In this document: positions 9,197-18,201 of the stretch, one piece after another
Position numbering within the stretch: position 1 is the first letter of the stretch
Layout: the number at the start of each line of letters is the position of its first letter
Assembly: GCF_039649665.1 (NCBI RefSeq)
Contig: NZ_JBDJAW010000002.1
Span: 62,001 to 126,000, forward strand
Length of the DNA: 64,000 nucleotides
Source: Microbispora sp. ZYX-F-249
GTDB taxonomy: Bacteria > Actinomycetota > Actinomycetes > Streptosporangiales > Streptosporangiaceae
Reading direction: 5' to 3'
Made by a program: the position numbers and the translations under genes
Notes under the pieces: model-generated
What the model was told of the DNA's origin: nothing
Database searches by the model: none
The model's input: only the letters and a program-made list of their open reading frames with translations

Positions 9197-9946
9197 ATGC
9201 CCACCGCACTCATCACCGGCGCGACCGCCGGCATCGGCGCCGCCTTCGCGCGCCGTCTGGCCGTCGACGGATTCTCCCTGGTCCTGCTGGCCCGCGACGA
9301 GGAGCGGCTCGCCGCCTCCGCCGAGACCCTGCACAAGCGGTACGGCGTGCCGGTCGAGCCGCTGCGCGCCGACCTGACCACCGAGGAGGGCATGACGGCG
9401 GCCGAGGAGCGGCTGCGCTCCGGGGTCGACCTGCTGGTCAACAACGCCGGGTTCGGGCATCACGGCGGGTTCCTGGACACCCCCGTGGAGGACGAGGTCC
9501 GGATGCTGCGGCTGCACTGCGAGGCGGTGCTGCGGCTGACCCGGGCGGCCCTGCCGTACATGGTCTCCAAGGGGCGGGGCGGGGTGATCAACGTGGCCTC
9601 GGTCGCGGCGTTCCTCCCGGGCGGCACCTACAGTGCCACGAAGTCGTGGGTGGTGAACTACAGCGCCTCGGCGGCCAACATGGTCAACCGGCACGGCGTG
9701 CGGGTGATGGCGCTGTGCCCGGGGTTCGTGCGCACCGAGTTCCACGACCGCGCGCAGCTCGACATGTCCAATCTGCCGCCCTTCGCGTGGCTGTCGGCCG
9801 ACCGGGTCGCCGCCGGCGCGATGCGCGACCTGGCCCGCGGGGCCTGGGTGAGCGTCCCGTCGGCCCGCTACAAGGCGGTCGTGGCGCTGGCCAGGCTCCT
9901 GCCGCTCAACCTCGTCGGCCGCATGGCGAAGGTGCGCTACCGCTGA
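9197..9946 (+). CDS. Short-chain dehydrogenase/reductase (SDR)
   Basis: 249 residues, classical SDR length. Cofactor motif TGATAGIG (7-14), NNAG structural motif, and active-site Ser135, Tyr145 and Lys149 in SVAAFLPGGTYSATK. The acidic/basic pattern after the second strand (LLARDEERL) does not settle NAD versus NADP. It resembles DltE-like SDRs that act on small ketones or acyl chains; substrate unknown. There is no SD, but TACGCT at 9185-9190 stands 6 bases before the ATG, fitting a leaderless transcript. The stop is one base from that of the converging dehydrogenase homologue. Confidence 0.88.
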   Translation: MPTALITGATAGIGAAFARRLAVDGFSLVLLARDEERLAASAETLHKRYGVPVEPLRADLTTEEGMTAAEERLRSGVDLLVNNAGFGHHGGFLDTPVEDEVRMLRLHCEAVLRLTRAALPYMVSKGRGGVINVASVAAFLPGGTYSATKSWVVNYSASAANMVNRHGVRVMALCPGFVRTEFHDRAQLDMSNLPPFAWLSADRVAAGAMRDLARGAWVSVPSARYKAVVALARLLPLNLVGRMAKVRYR

Positions 9947-9947
9947 C

Positions 9948-11186
9948 TCACAGGCGTTCGACGTTCGGCCCACGGCAGCGGCCCCGGGTGTCGAAGACGA
10001 ACCGGCTCGCCCGCTGGACCAGGTCGTAGTCGTAGCAGTCCTGTCCGCCGAGCACGACGACCGCGTCCGCCCGCGCGAGCTCGGCGGCGTCCGGCTCGAC
10101 GACCTCGACCCCGGCCGGTACGACGAGGTCGTGGGCGCCCCAGCCCGCGACGCGGGGGTCGGCGGCCCGCACCCGGGCGCCGAGCCGGCACAGCGTCTTG
10201 GCGACCTCGACCGGCGACAGCCCGAGCAGCAGGATCCGGCTGCCCCTGATCGAGCGGCACCTGCGGTTGAGCGCGAGACACAGCCGGTCCACGACCTGGG
10301 CGGGCATGTGCGCGTTGACATCGTTGGCCGTCTCCACCAGGCGGAAGGCCGGTCCCACCCCGCGCCGGATCCCCCACGGCAGGTACGCCACGTCGAGCGG
10401 CAGACAGGGGTCCTCGATCCCGGGGCCGGGCGTCACCGCCGCATGCCCGAAGGGCGTGGTGGCGGATGCCTCCATCGCCTCCCACACGTCGACGCCGAGG
10501 TGCGCGGCGAAGATCGACAGCTCGTTCGCCAGGGCCGCGTCGACGTGCGCGCGGGCGCTCTCCAGCAGGGCGCACAGCTCGGACACCCGGGGCGAGGAGA
10601 CCGGGACGGTCTCCCGCACCAGCCGGCCGTAGAAGTCCGTCACCGCCCGCAGCGAGGCGGCGTCGATGCCCGAGACGACCTTGGGCGTGTTGCCGAGCCG
10701 CCAGCGCGGGTTGCCCGGCGCGGCCCGGTGCGGGCTGTGGCCGAGGTGGAAGTCCTCCCCCGCGCACAGCCCCGATCCGTCTTCGAGCAGGGGCCGTACG
10801 AACTCCTCGGTGGTGCCGGGATAGGCGACGCCCTCCAGCACGACCGTCGCCCCCGGCCGCAGGAACGGGGCCACCCGGCCGGCCGCCGTGCCGAGCGGGC
10901 CGAGGTCGGGTGCGCCGTGCCGCATCCGCACGGGCGCGGTGAGCACGCAGACGTCGAAACCGGACGCGTCGGCCACGTCGGCGCTGGCCGCGTACCGGCC
11001 GGAGGCGTGCGCGGCGGCCAGCGCGCCCGCGCCGACTCCCTCGACGCAGGGCTCCCCCGCGTTCAGCCGCTTGACCCGCCACTCGTCCTCGTCGAGGCCG
11101 ACGACGCGGAACCCGGCCTCCACGGCACGCATCGCCAGGGGCAGCCCGGCCCGGCCCTGGCCCACGACCAGCAACTTCTCCGCCAC
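9948..11186 (-). CDS. UDP-glucose/GDP-mannose dehydrogenase-family protein, probably catalytically impaired
   Basis: 412 residues, the normal length for WecC/UGDH-type nucleotide-sugar dehydrogenases, which oxidise a UDP-sugar to the uronic acid in two NAD-dependent steps. The Rossmann start is VVGQGRAGLPLA and the catalytic Cys survives in PGPGIEDPC. By-eye alignment shows other key sites changed: the Lys and Asn of the EMxKLLENTF helix read SELCALLESA (Lys to Ala, Asn to Ser), and the Thr of the VPTP motif is replaced. It may bind a nucleotide sugar without oxidising it, or act differently. It faces the GT4/MraY-like pair across 165 bases, so a role in an envelope polysaccharide is likely. 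Confidence 0.8.
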   Translation of the reverse strand: MAEKLLVVGQGRAGLPLAMRAVEAGFRVVGLDEDEWRVKRLNAGEPCVEGVGAGALAAAHASGRYAASADVADASGFDVCVLTAPVRMRHGAPDLGPLGTAAGRVAPFLRPGATVVLEGVAYPGTTEEFVRPLLEDGSGLCAGEDFHLGHSPHRAAPGNPRWRLGNTPKVVSGIDAASLRAVTDFYGRLVRETVPVSSPRVSELCALLESARAHVDAALANELSIFAAHLGVDVWEAMEASATTPFGHAAVTPGPGIEDPCLPLDVAYLPWGIRRGVGPAFRLVETANDVNAHMPAQVVDRLCLALNRRCRSIRGSRILLLGLSPVEVAKTLCRLGARVRAADPRVAGWGAHDLVVPAGVEVVEPDAAELARADAVVVLGGQDCYDYDLVQRASRFVFDTRGRCRGPNVERL

Positions 11187-11331
11187 GCTACGACTGTAGG
11201 AGCGACCCCTCCGTCATCTGCGGAATTGGCGGACGGGACCGCTTTAAGGCTTGGGTACGGATAGGGAAAAGTCTCTTCCGGCGGCGTCCGGGCACCCCGT
11301 CGGCGGTGGGACCAGGGGCTAGCTTCTCCAC

Positions 11332-11355
11332 ATGATCAGGGAGGAGCCAGCATGA
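11332..11355 (+). CDS. Possible 7-codon leader peptide before the GT4 gene
   Basis: TAGCTT (11320-11325) stands 6 bases before an ATG that opens a 7-codon frame (MIREEPA). Its TGA overlaps the ATG of the glycosyltransferase as ATGA, and the SD of the glycosyltransferase (GGGAGGAG) lies inside it. This arrangement would couple the two by re-initiation. It is inferred only from spacing. Confidence 0.35.
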   Translation: MIREEPA

Positions 11356-12521
11356 AACCGGACGACCGGATTCGTGTCATGGAGATAATCGCCCGGATGA
11401 ACGTGAGCGGTCCCGCCACCCAGGTCACCGGGCTGTGCGAGCGGCTCAGCGCGGTGGAGTTCGACCACCGTCTGTACACCGGATACGTCGACGGCGGCGA
11501 AGGCGACCACCTGCAGCTTCGCGACGCGACGATCCCGGTCCACCGGGTGCCGGGCCTCGGCCGCGCGATCAAGCCGGCCGACGACTACCGGGCTCTGTTC
11601 CGGCTGGCGAACGCGATGCGCGAGTTCAGGCCGCACATCGTGCACACCAGGACCACCAAGGCGGGCGCGCTCGGCCGCCTCGCGGTGCGGCTGTCGGGTG
11701 TCGGGGCGGCACGGGTGCACAGCTACCACGGCCATCTCCTCGACGGGCAGCTGTCCCGTCCGCGGCGGGCCGTCTACGTCCGCATCGAGCGCCGGCTGGC
11801 CAGGATGACCGACCGCCTCGTCACGGTCGGCGCCCGGGTGCGCGACGACCTCCTCGCCGCCGGCATCGGCCGGCCCGAACAGTACGTCGTCATCCCGCCC
11901 GGCGCCGGTCTCGGCCCGCTTCCCGAGCGTGCCCGCGCCCGCGCCGCGCTGGGCGTCCCGCCCGACGCGCCGGTCGTGGCGTACGTCGGGCGGCTGAAGA
12001 AGGCCAAGCGGCCCGACCGGCTCGCGGAGGTGGCCCGGGCGGTCCTCGCCCGGCTGCCCGGCACCCGGTTCCTGGTCTGCGGCAGCGGCGAGCTGAAGGA
12101 GGAGGTGGAGCGGGCCGTCATGCCGATGTGGGACTCCTTCCGGCTGCTCGGCTGGCGCCGGGACGTCGAGACCGTGTACGCCGCCGCCGACGTGGTGCTG
12201 CTCACCTCCGACAGCGAGGGCACGCCGCTCGCGCTCGTGGAGGCCGGCATGGCGGGGCTGCCGGTGGTGGCCACCCGGGTCGGCAGCGTCCCCGAGGTCG
12301 TCGTGGACCGCCGCACCGGGTTCCTGACCGAACCCGACGCGGACGAGATGGCCGACCACGTCGTACGGCTGCTCGTGGATCCGGGCCTGGCGCGGCGGAT
12401 GGGCGAGTCGGCCCGCACGTGGACCGGGCGCGCCTTCTGCGTGGACCGGCTGGTGGCCGACACCGAGGCCCTCTACCGCGCGCTGCGCGGCGCGACGCGG
12501 TCGGAGGTGGGAAGTCTTTGA
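11352..12521 (+). CDS. GT4-family glycosyltransferase
   Basis: 389 residues with a GT-B fold. The N-terminal half starts VMEIIARMNVSGPATQVTG; the C-terminal Rossmann half has VVAYVGRLKKAKRPDRL, VCGSG and the donor-binding motif SEGTPLALVEAGMAGLPVV with the EX7E pair. Such enzymes transfer a sugar from a nucleotide donor, with retention, onto a lipid-linked or protein acceptor at the cytoplasmic face. The ATG has GGGAGGAG 6 bases before it. It overlaps the next gene by 4 bases (TTGA), so the two are translationally coupled and likely act together on one envelope glycan. Confidence 0.9.
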   Translation: MKPDDRIRVMEIIARMNVSGPATQVTGLCERLSAVEFDHRLYTGYVDGGEGDHLQLRDATIPVHRVPGLGRAIKPADDYRALFRLANAMREFRPHIVHTRTTKAGALGRLAVRLSGVGAARVHSYHGHLLDGQLSRPRRAVYVRIERRLARMTDRLVTVGARVRDDLLAAGIGRPEQYVVIPPGAGLGPLPERARARAALGVPPDAPVVAYVGRLKKAKRPDRLAEVARAVLARLPGTRFLVCGSGELKEEVERAVMPMWDSFRLLGWRRDVETVYAAADVVLLTSDSEGTPLALVEAGMAGLPVVATRVGSVPEVVVDRRTGFLTEPDADEMADHVVRLLVDPGLARRMGESARTWTGRAFCVDRLVADTEALYRALRGATRSEVGSL

Positions 12522-13660
12522 CGCCCGTTCCGGCACTGACCTCCGTTCCGGCACTGACCTCCGTTCCGGCACTGGCGCCCGTGCTCGCGGGAGCCGCCGC
12601 CTGCCTGCTCGCCGCCGTGGGGCTGCGCCCGGTCCGCCGTACGGTCCCCTACCTCGGCGGGGTGACGCTGGCGGCGGCCACGGCGGGCGCCGCGGTGGCG
12701 ATCCCCGGCCTGCCGGACCGGCGGGTGGGCGCGGTCCTGCTGGCCGCCGCGGCGGTGGCGCTGCTCGGCCTCATCGCGGACGTCGGCAGGCTGCCGCTCG
12801 CCACCCGGCTCATCGTGGAGTCGGTGGCGGCGGGCGGGGTCGTGCTGTGCGGCGTGCAGGTGACGCTGACCGGCGACTGGCTCGACGGGCCGGTCAGCGT
12901 CATGTGGATCGTCGCGATGACCAACGCGTACGGGCTGCTCGACCGGCTCGGCGGCGCGCTGGCCGCGGTCGCCGCCGTCACCGGCGCGTTCCTCGCCGGG
13001 ACGGCGCTCGTGCTGGGCGACCCGTTCCTCGCGGTGCTCGCCGCCGCCCTGGCCGGGGCGTTCCTCGGCGCCCTCCCGTACGGCAGGGCGCGGGGCAGGG
13101 TCCGGCTGGGTCCGTCCGCCTCGTTGTTCGCCGGGTTCGTCCTGACCTGCACGGCCGCCGCGCTGACGGCCGGACGGGGCACCGCCGTGATCGCGGCCGG
13201 GCTGCTGCTGCCGGCGCTGGCGGCCGTCGTGGGGGCCGGAGCGTACGCCGCCCGCCGGCCGCGGCGGTCCGGGCAGGCGCGGAAGGCCGCGCCCGCCCTG
13301 TGCTGCGTCTCGGCCGGCACCGGGACGGCCGGGCTCGCGGTCGCGCTCGGCTGGGTGCCCGCCGGAGTCGCGGCCGCGGTCACCGCCGCGACCGCCGCCG
13401 CTTTCCTCTCCCATGCGTGCCTGCGTCGCGGCCGCTTCCCCGTGGTCCACCCGTTCCACGCGCGCCGCCACCGGCGCGACGGCCTCCCTGCGCGCCTCCG
13501 GCGCGACGAGGTCACGCGCGGGAGGCCGGTGGGGGCCTCCGTCCGGGCCTCGTCCGGTGAAGCGTCCGGTGAAGCGTCCGGTGGTGGACGACAGCGCGGG
13601 CGCGTGCCGCCCCCGCGCTCCGCCGGAAACCCCCCGCCGCCCTACGTACGGCGGGGGTGA
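12518..13660 (+). CDS. MraY/WecA-like membrane protein lacking catalytic aspartates
   Basis: 380 residues from a TTG at 12518, chosen because TTGA overlaps the GT4 stop and GGAGG stands 10 bases upstream. About ten hydrophobic segments follow the polyprenyl-phosphate N-acetylhexosamine-1-phosphate transferase pattern: YLGGVTLAAA, LLGLIADVG, WIVAMTNAYGLLDRLGGAL and LPYGRARGRVRLGPSASLF. In active enzymes these read DD, N..N..DG.DG and GD.GS; here the second Asp, the second Asn, the DG.DG Asp and the GD Asp are missing. The C-terminus (about 315-380) is a basic, Ser/Gly/Pro-rich tail. The fold is probably kept for lipid or partner binding without the transferase reaction. Confidence 0.75.
   Translation: MTPVPALTSVPALTSVPALAPVLAGAAACLLAAVGLRPVRRTVPYLGGVTLAAATAGAAVAIPGLPDRRVGAVLLAAAAVALLGLIADVGRLPLATRLIVESVAAGGVVLCGVQVTLTGDWLDGPVSVMWIVAMTNAYGLLDRLGGALAAVAAVTGAFLAGTALVLGDPFLAVLAAALAGAFLGALPYGRARGRVRLGPSASLFAGFVLTCTAAALTAGRGTAVIAAGLLLPALAAVVGAGAYAARRPRRSGQARKAAPALCCVSAGTGTAGLAVALGWVPAGVAAAVTAATAAAFLSHACLRRGRFPVVHPFHARRHRRDGLPARLRRDEVTRGRPVGASVRASSGEASGEASGGGRQRGRVPPPRSAGNPPPPYVRRG
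13631..13657. terminator. Bidirectional hairpin inside the 3' end of the MraY-like gene
   Basis: A 9-bp G+C stem (CCCCCGCCG at 13631-13639, CGGCGGGGG at 13649-13657) ends one base before the stop codon and encodes the final PPPPYVRRG. It separates the MraY-like gene from the converging ABC ATPase gene. Confidence 0.6.
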
Positions 13661-13666
13661 CCGGGA

Positions 13667-14887
<1,221 letters not shown>

Positions 14888-14921
14888 CCCCAGTCCTTCG
14901 CGTGTCCGAGCCAAGATGATG

Positions 14922-14935
14922 TGGATACGTTTTCA
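14922..14935. promoter_or_regulatory. LacI-type operator candidate near the ABC ATPase start
   Basis: TGGATACGTTTTCA is an imperfect palindrome around a central CG, matching 5 of 7 positions per half. It lies 35 bases upstream of the ABC ATPase start. Confidence 0.55.
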
Positions 14936-14997
14936 AGACTGTCCCGTGAAATACCGCCTATTGTCAAGATTTCGATGACATAGGGCATGGAACCATG

Positions 14998-15013
14998 ATG
15001 GAATCGTTTCCAT
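14998..15013. promoter_or_regulatory. LacI-type operator overlapping the LacI start codon
   Basis: ATGGAATCGTTTCCAT has perfect 6-base arms and a central CG, close to the usual LacI-family operator. It covers the first two bases of the regulator's ATG (15012), so binding would block the gene's own start, and no SD is present. Autoregulation is inferred. Confidence 0.65.
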
Positions 15014-16016
15014 GAACGGTCCAGCGCAGCGGCGGATAACCATCAAGGAAGTGGCGGAGGCGGCGGGGGTCGGGGTGGCCACCGTGTCCCGGGTCCTGTC
15101 GGGCGGCTCGGCGAGCGCCGAGACCCGCGAGAAGGTGCTCGCCGCGGCGGCCCGCCTCGACTACCGGCCGAGCGCGCTGGGCCGCAACCTGAGGCGCCAG
15201 CGCACCGGCGGCATCGGCCTGCTGGTCCCCGACATCACCGACAGCTTCTACGCGCGGCTGGCCGACGGCGTGCTGTCGTGCGCCCGCTCGTACGGCGAGC
15301 CGGTCACGGTGGGGGTCACCGGCGACGACCCCGAGCGGGAGGCCGAGCTGATCGGCACGCTCATCGAGCAGAGCATGGACCGGCTCATCGCGGTGCCGTC
15401 CGGCGACGGGGACATGTGGGCGCCCGCGCTGCGCGCGGGCCTGAACGTGGTGTTCGCCGACCGGCGGGTGCGGGGGGACGTGCCGAGTGTGGTGCCCGAC
15501 GACCGGGCGGGGGTGCTGACGGCGGTGGAGTACCTCGCCGGGCTGGGGCACCGGAAGATCGCCTACCTCGGCCGGCACGCGCAGTCGCAGCGGGTGGCCG
15601 CCTTCACCGCCGCGCTCGACTCGCTGGGGCTGCCCGCCGACCGGGACCTGGTCGTGCACGCCCGGTCGAGCCGCGACTCCGCCTACGCGGCCGCCGCGGG
15701 GCTGCTGCAGCACCGGCCGGACGTCACGGCGGTGATCGCGGGCGGCAACGTGCTCGGCGAGGCGGCCGTGCTGGCCGCCCGGGAGCTGGACGTGCGGATC
15801 CCCAGGGACGTGTCGCTCATCATGTTCGACGACGTGCCGTGGGCCGAGCTGTGCTCCCCGCCGCTGACGGTGATCGCGCAGCCGGCCCAGGACATCGGCT
15901 ACCGCGCCGCCGAGCTCGTGCTGCGGCAGGGCAGGCGGCCTCCGACCGTCACGCTGCCCACCCAGCTCGTCGTACGGGCGAGTTGCGGGCCCAGGGTCGC
16001 GAGCCCTAGGCGATGA
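15012..16016 (+). CDS. LacI-family transcriptional regulator
   Basis: 334 residues. The N-terminal DNA-binding part is ITIKEVAEAAGVGVATVSRV with the hinge helix YRPSALGRNLRR; a periplasmic-binding-protein-like effector domain follows (GGIGLLVPDITDSFYARL, GHRKIAYLGR, RDVSLIMFDDVPWAEL). It probably represses the divergent MsiK-type ATPase in response to a sugar, through the operators at 14922 and 14998. No SD precedes the ATG; the operator overlaps it. Its 3' end overlaps the converging glutathione peroxidase gene by 11 bases. Confidence 0.92.
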   Translation: MNGPAQRRITIKEVAEAAGVGVATVSRVLSGGSASAETREKVLAAAARLDYRPSALGRNLRRQRTGGIGLLVPDITDSFYARLADGVLSCARSYGEPVTVGVTGDDPEREAELIGTLIEQSMDRLIAVPSGDGDMWAPALRAGLNVVFADRRVRGDVPSVVPDDRAGVLTAVEYLAGLGHRKIAYLGRHAQSQRVAAFTAALDSLGLPADRDLVVHARSSRDSAYAAAAGLLQHRPDVTAVIAGGNVLGEAAVLAARELDVRIPRDVSLIMFDDVPWAELCSPPLTVIAQPAQDIGYRAAELVLRQGRRPPTVTLPTQLVVRASCGPRVASPRR

Positions 16017-16494
16017 CCTTCTCGATCGCCTCGGCGATCTCCGGGGCCTCGGGGACGACGCGGGGGCGGAACCGGGCGGCCACCTGGCCGTCGGCGGAGA
16101 CCAGGAACTTCTCGAAGTTCCACTGGATGTCGCCCGCCTCGCCCTCCGCGTCCGGCACGGCGGTCAGCTCGTCGTAGAGAGGATGCCGTCCCGGGCCGTT
16201 GACCTCGGTCTTGGCGAGCAGCGGGAAGTCGACGCCGTACGTGGTGGAACAGAACTCCTTGATCTCCTCCGCCGAGCCGGGCTCCTGGCCCATGAACTGG
16301 TTGCAGGGCACGCCGACGACGGTGAACCCCCGGTCGGCGTACGTCCGCTGGAGGGCGACCAGGCCCTCGTACTGCGGGGTCAGCCCGCACCTGGACGCCA
16401 CGTTGACCACCAGGGCGGCCCCGCCGCCGAGCAGGCCGCCGAGGGTCGTGCCCTCGCCGTCGATCGTGGTCACCGGAATCTCGAGAACGCTCAT
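16006..16494 (-). CDS. Cysteine-type glutathione peroxidase
   Basis: 162 residues, the normal length. The peroxidatic Cys lies in NVASRCGLTPQY, the second conserved block is VPCNQFMGQEPG and the third is WNFEKFLV, giving the Cys/Gln/Trp/Asn site. In bacteria without glutathione such enzymes use thioredoxin, so reduction of lipid or organic peroxides with thioredoxin (or mycothiol-linked systems) is expected. Cytoplasmic. The gene stands alone and overlaps the 3' end of the LacI gene. Confidence 0.92.
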   Translation of the reverse strand: MSVLEIPVTTIDGEGTTLGGLLGGGAALVVNVASRCGLTPQYEGLVALQRTYADRGFTVVGVPCNQFMGQEPGSAEEIKEFCSTTYGVDFPLLAKTEVNGPGRHPLYDELTAVPDAEGEAGDIQWNFEKFLVSADGQVAARFRPRVVPEAPEIAEAIEKVIA

Positions 16495-16809
16495 GTCCGC
16501 ACCCTAAACGAGGGTCCCGTCCGTGCTCGCCGCAGGGCGCGCCGCACGGCCGCACGGTAACCCGCGCCTCCGGGGAGGGTCGGCGTTGGGGGGCGGAACG
16601 GCAAAGAACCGGCCGCCGCGTGTCGCGATGCCACCGGCGAAGCGGCTGTCCGTATTTCAATCCGCGTGAGGACCCGTCGCGGTGCCCGCCGGAAGCTCTT
16701 GGTGATCCGGGCGGGCCGAGCGGACGGCGGCGCCCATGCCATGGGCGCCGCCGGACGGAGGGCGTTCGCGCGCCCGCCTTCCGCACGCGACCCGACGACA
16801 AGGACCGAT
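16495..16809 (+). promoter_or_regulatory. Leader region of the transglycosylase-like gene with strong hairpin
   Basis: 315 bases without a supported gene. The notable element is a perfect 12-bp inverted repeat with a 3-base loop at 16726-16752 (GGCGGCGCCCAT / ATGGGCGCCGCC), 57 bases before the chosen start. It could be an attenuator or an RNA-stability element in the leader. I searched for the conserved blocks of the c-di-AMP (ydaO) riboswitch that precedes many actinobacterial wall hydrolases and did not find them. Confidence 0.4.
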
Positions 16810-17403
16810 TTGGACAGCAGAAGCCTTCTACGCAACACAGTCGCCGCCCTCATCGCGGCCACCGTGACCGGTGGCGGAAGCGGAGTGGCGTGGGCCGGCG
16901 AGTGGACCGCCCTCGGCCAGACCGGGGAGACGGGGCAGGCCGGGGACATGGGGCAGGCCGGGGACACGGAGCGGACCGGGGAGACGGGCCAGACCGGAGA
17001 GACGGAGCGGACCGCGGAGAGCGTGCGGCCCGTCACCCACCTGGGCGTGTGGACGACGCGGGCGGCGGCGCAGCCGCCCCGGTTCCGCCGGGCGCCGGCG
17101 AAGGTCCGCAGCAAGGCGTACGCCTTCCGGCTCGTCACCCGCCGCACCTGGTCCGGCCAGCAGTTCCAGTGCCTGGACAGCCTGTGGACCAGGGAGAGCA
17201 ACTGGGACCACCGGGCCTACAACCAGGGCTCGGGCGCCTACGGCATCCCGCAGGCGCTGCCCGGGCACAAGATGGGGTACGCCGGAAACGACTGGAGGTT
17301 CAACCCGCAGACCCAGATCAAGTGGGGTCTGCGCTACATCAAGGGCCGCTACGGTTCGCCGTGCGGCGCCTGGGGCCACTTCCGGTCCCACAACTGGTAC
17401 TGA
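16810..17403 (+). CDS. Secreted lytic transglycosylase-like protein
   Basis: 197 residues from a TTG at 16810, chosen because AAGGA stands 6 bases upstream and a clean signal peptide follows (MDSRSLLRNTVAALIAATVT..., AWA-GE). Starting at 16666 would add 48 unlikely residues. Next comes a Gly/Thr/Glu/Gln repeat of about 35 residues (TGETGQAGDMGQAGDTERTG...), then a small SLT-type domain ending at the C-terminus: CLDSLWTRESNW with the catalytic-type Glu, GAYGIPQALPG, and the AGNDWRFNPQTQIKWGLRYI block. It should cleave or bind peptidoglycan outside the cell. The repeat resembles a flexible linker. Confidence 0.82.
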   Translation: MDSRSLLRNTVAALIAATVTGGGSGVAWAGEWTALGQTGETGQAGDMGQAGDTERTGETGQTGETERTAESVRPVTHLGVWTTRAAAQPPRFRRAPAKVRSKAYAFRLVTRRTWSGQQFQCLDSLWTRESNWDHRAYNQGSGAYGIPQALPGHKMGYAGNDWRFNPQTQIKWGLRYIKGRYGSPCGAWGHFRSHNWY

Positions 17404-17411
17404 TCCGGGCC

Positions 17412-17443
17412 GAGGCGCCCGGCGGCCTACCGCCGGGCGCCTC
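17412..17443. terminator. Bidirectional hairpin terminator
   Basis: Perfect 14-bp stem (17412-17425 with 17430-17443) and a CCTA loop, between the transglycosylase-like gene and the converging TetR gene; it covers the last codons of the latter. Confidence 0.75.
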
Positions 17444-18095
17444 CGCGGCCGGTCGGCTCGCCGGTCCCGCGATCGGCCCGCGCGTCCGCCCGCACGGCCA
17501 TGGCCTGGACGAGCAGTTCCAGGCCGAACTCGAACTCCTCGTCGTGGTCGCAGGAGTCCAGATGCGGCCGCAGCTCGCTGACCACGGGGAACAGCGCCGG
17601 ATCCACCTCCGCGACCGCCGCATCTGCCCGCACCGGGGCGAACGTCGGGGTCACCCCGACCTCCCGCAGCAGCGAGCCCACCACGTACGCGATGAACATG
17701 CGCAGCATGCGGACGGCCTCCCGGCCGTCGAAGCCCGCGTCGCGCAGGGTCGCCAGGGCGCGCTCCACCGGCAGGAGGCCCGCCGTCGAGCCCAGTTGCC
17801 TGCTCACCACGACCATCGTCGAACGGGGGTAGTGGTGGGCGATGCGCCGGAAGGCCCGCGCCTGGATGCGTACCCGCTCGGTCCAGTGGGCGGACGGGTC
17901 GTCGGTGAAGCCGATCCGCGACAGCACGTCCTCGGCGACGGCGTCGAGCAGGGCGGCCTTGCTGGGCACGTGGTTGTACAGCGACATGACGCCGACGCCG
18001 AGCTCGGCGGCGATCCTGCGCATGGAGACGGCGTCGGCGCCCTCTCTTTCGATGAGCTCCACGGCGGCGGTGACGATGCGGTTCCGGTTGAGCAT
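17427..18095 (-). CDS. TetR-family regulator
   Basis: 222 residues from the ATG at 18095 (GAGAGG 8 bases upstream). The HTH is RIVTAAVELIEREGADAVSM with LGVGVMSLYNHVPSKAALLD; the C-terminal domain is of the TetR_C_1 type (TetR/TipAL-like core). It is divergent from the ferritin-like diiron gene, and two identical palindromes ACGTAC-N3-GTACGT lie between them, so it most likely represses both genes until a ligand binds. The inducer is unknown. Confidence 0.9.
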   Translation of the reverse strand: MLNRNRIVTAAVELIEREGADAVSMRRIAAELGVGVMSLYNHVPSKAALLDAVAEDVLSRIGFTDDPSAHWTERVRIQARAFRRIAHHYPRSTMVVVSRQLGSTAGLLPVERALATLRDAGFDGREAVRMLRMFIAYVVGSLLREVGVTPTFAPVRADAAVAEVDPALFPVVSELRPHLDSCDHDEEFEFGLELLVQAMAVRADARADRGTGEPTGRGGARR

Positions 18096-18139
18096 GACCG
18101 AATCCTCTCTCACCGCCGGCGTCCGGCGTCCATTGACGT

Positions 18140-18186
18140 ACGTACAGCGTACGTGCCACGCTCGCGGGTGAACGTACGGTGTACGT
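18140..18186. promoter_or_regulatory. Twin TetR operators
   Basis: Two copies of ACGTAC-N3-GTACGT at 18140-18154 (spacer AGC) and 18172-18186 (spacer GGT). Their centres are 32 bases apart, about three helical turns, so two dimers would sit on one face of the DNA. The second copy ends 4 bases before the AGGAGG of the diiron gene. Confidence 0.8.
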
Positions 18187-18201
18187 CAGAGGAGGTCCCC
18201 C

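Noticed and set aside
16495-16809. c-di-AMP (ydaO) riboswitch before a wall-hydrolase gene
   Set aside because: The gene context is right but I could not see the conserved GCCGAA and GAUCC-type blocks; only one plain hairpin is present.
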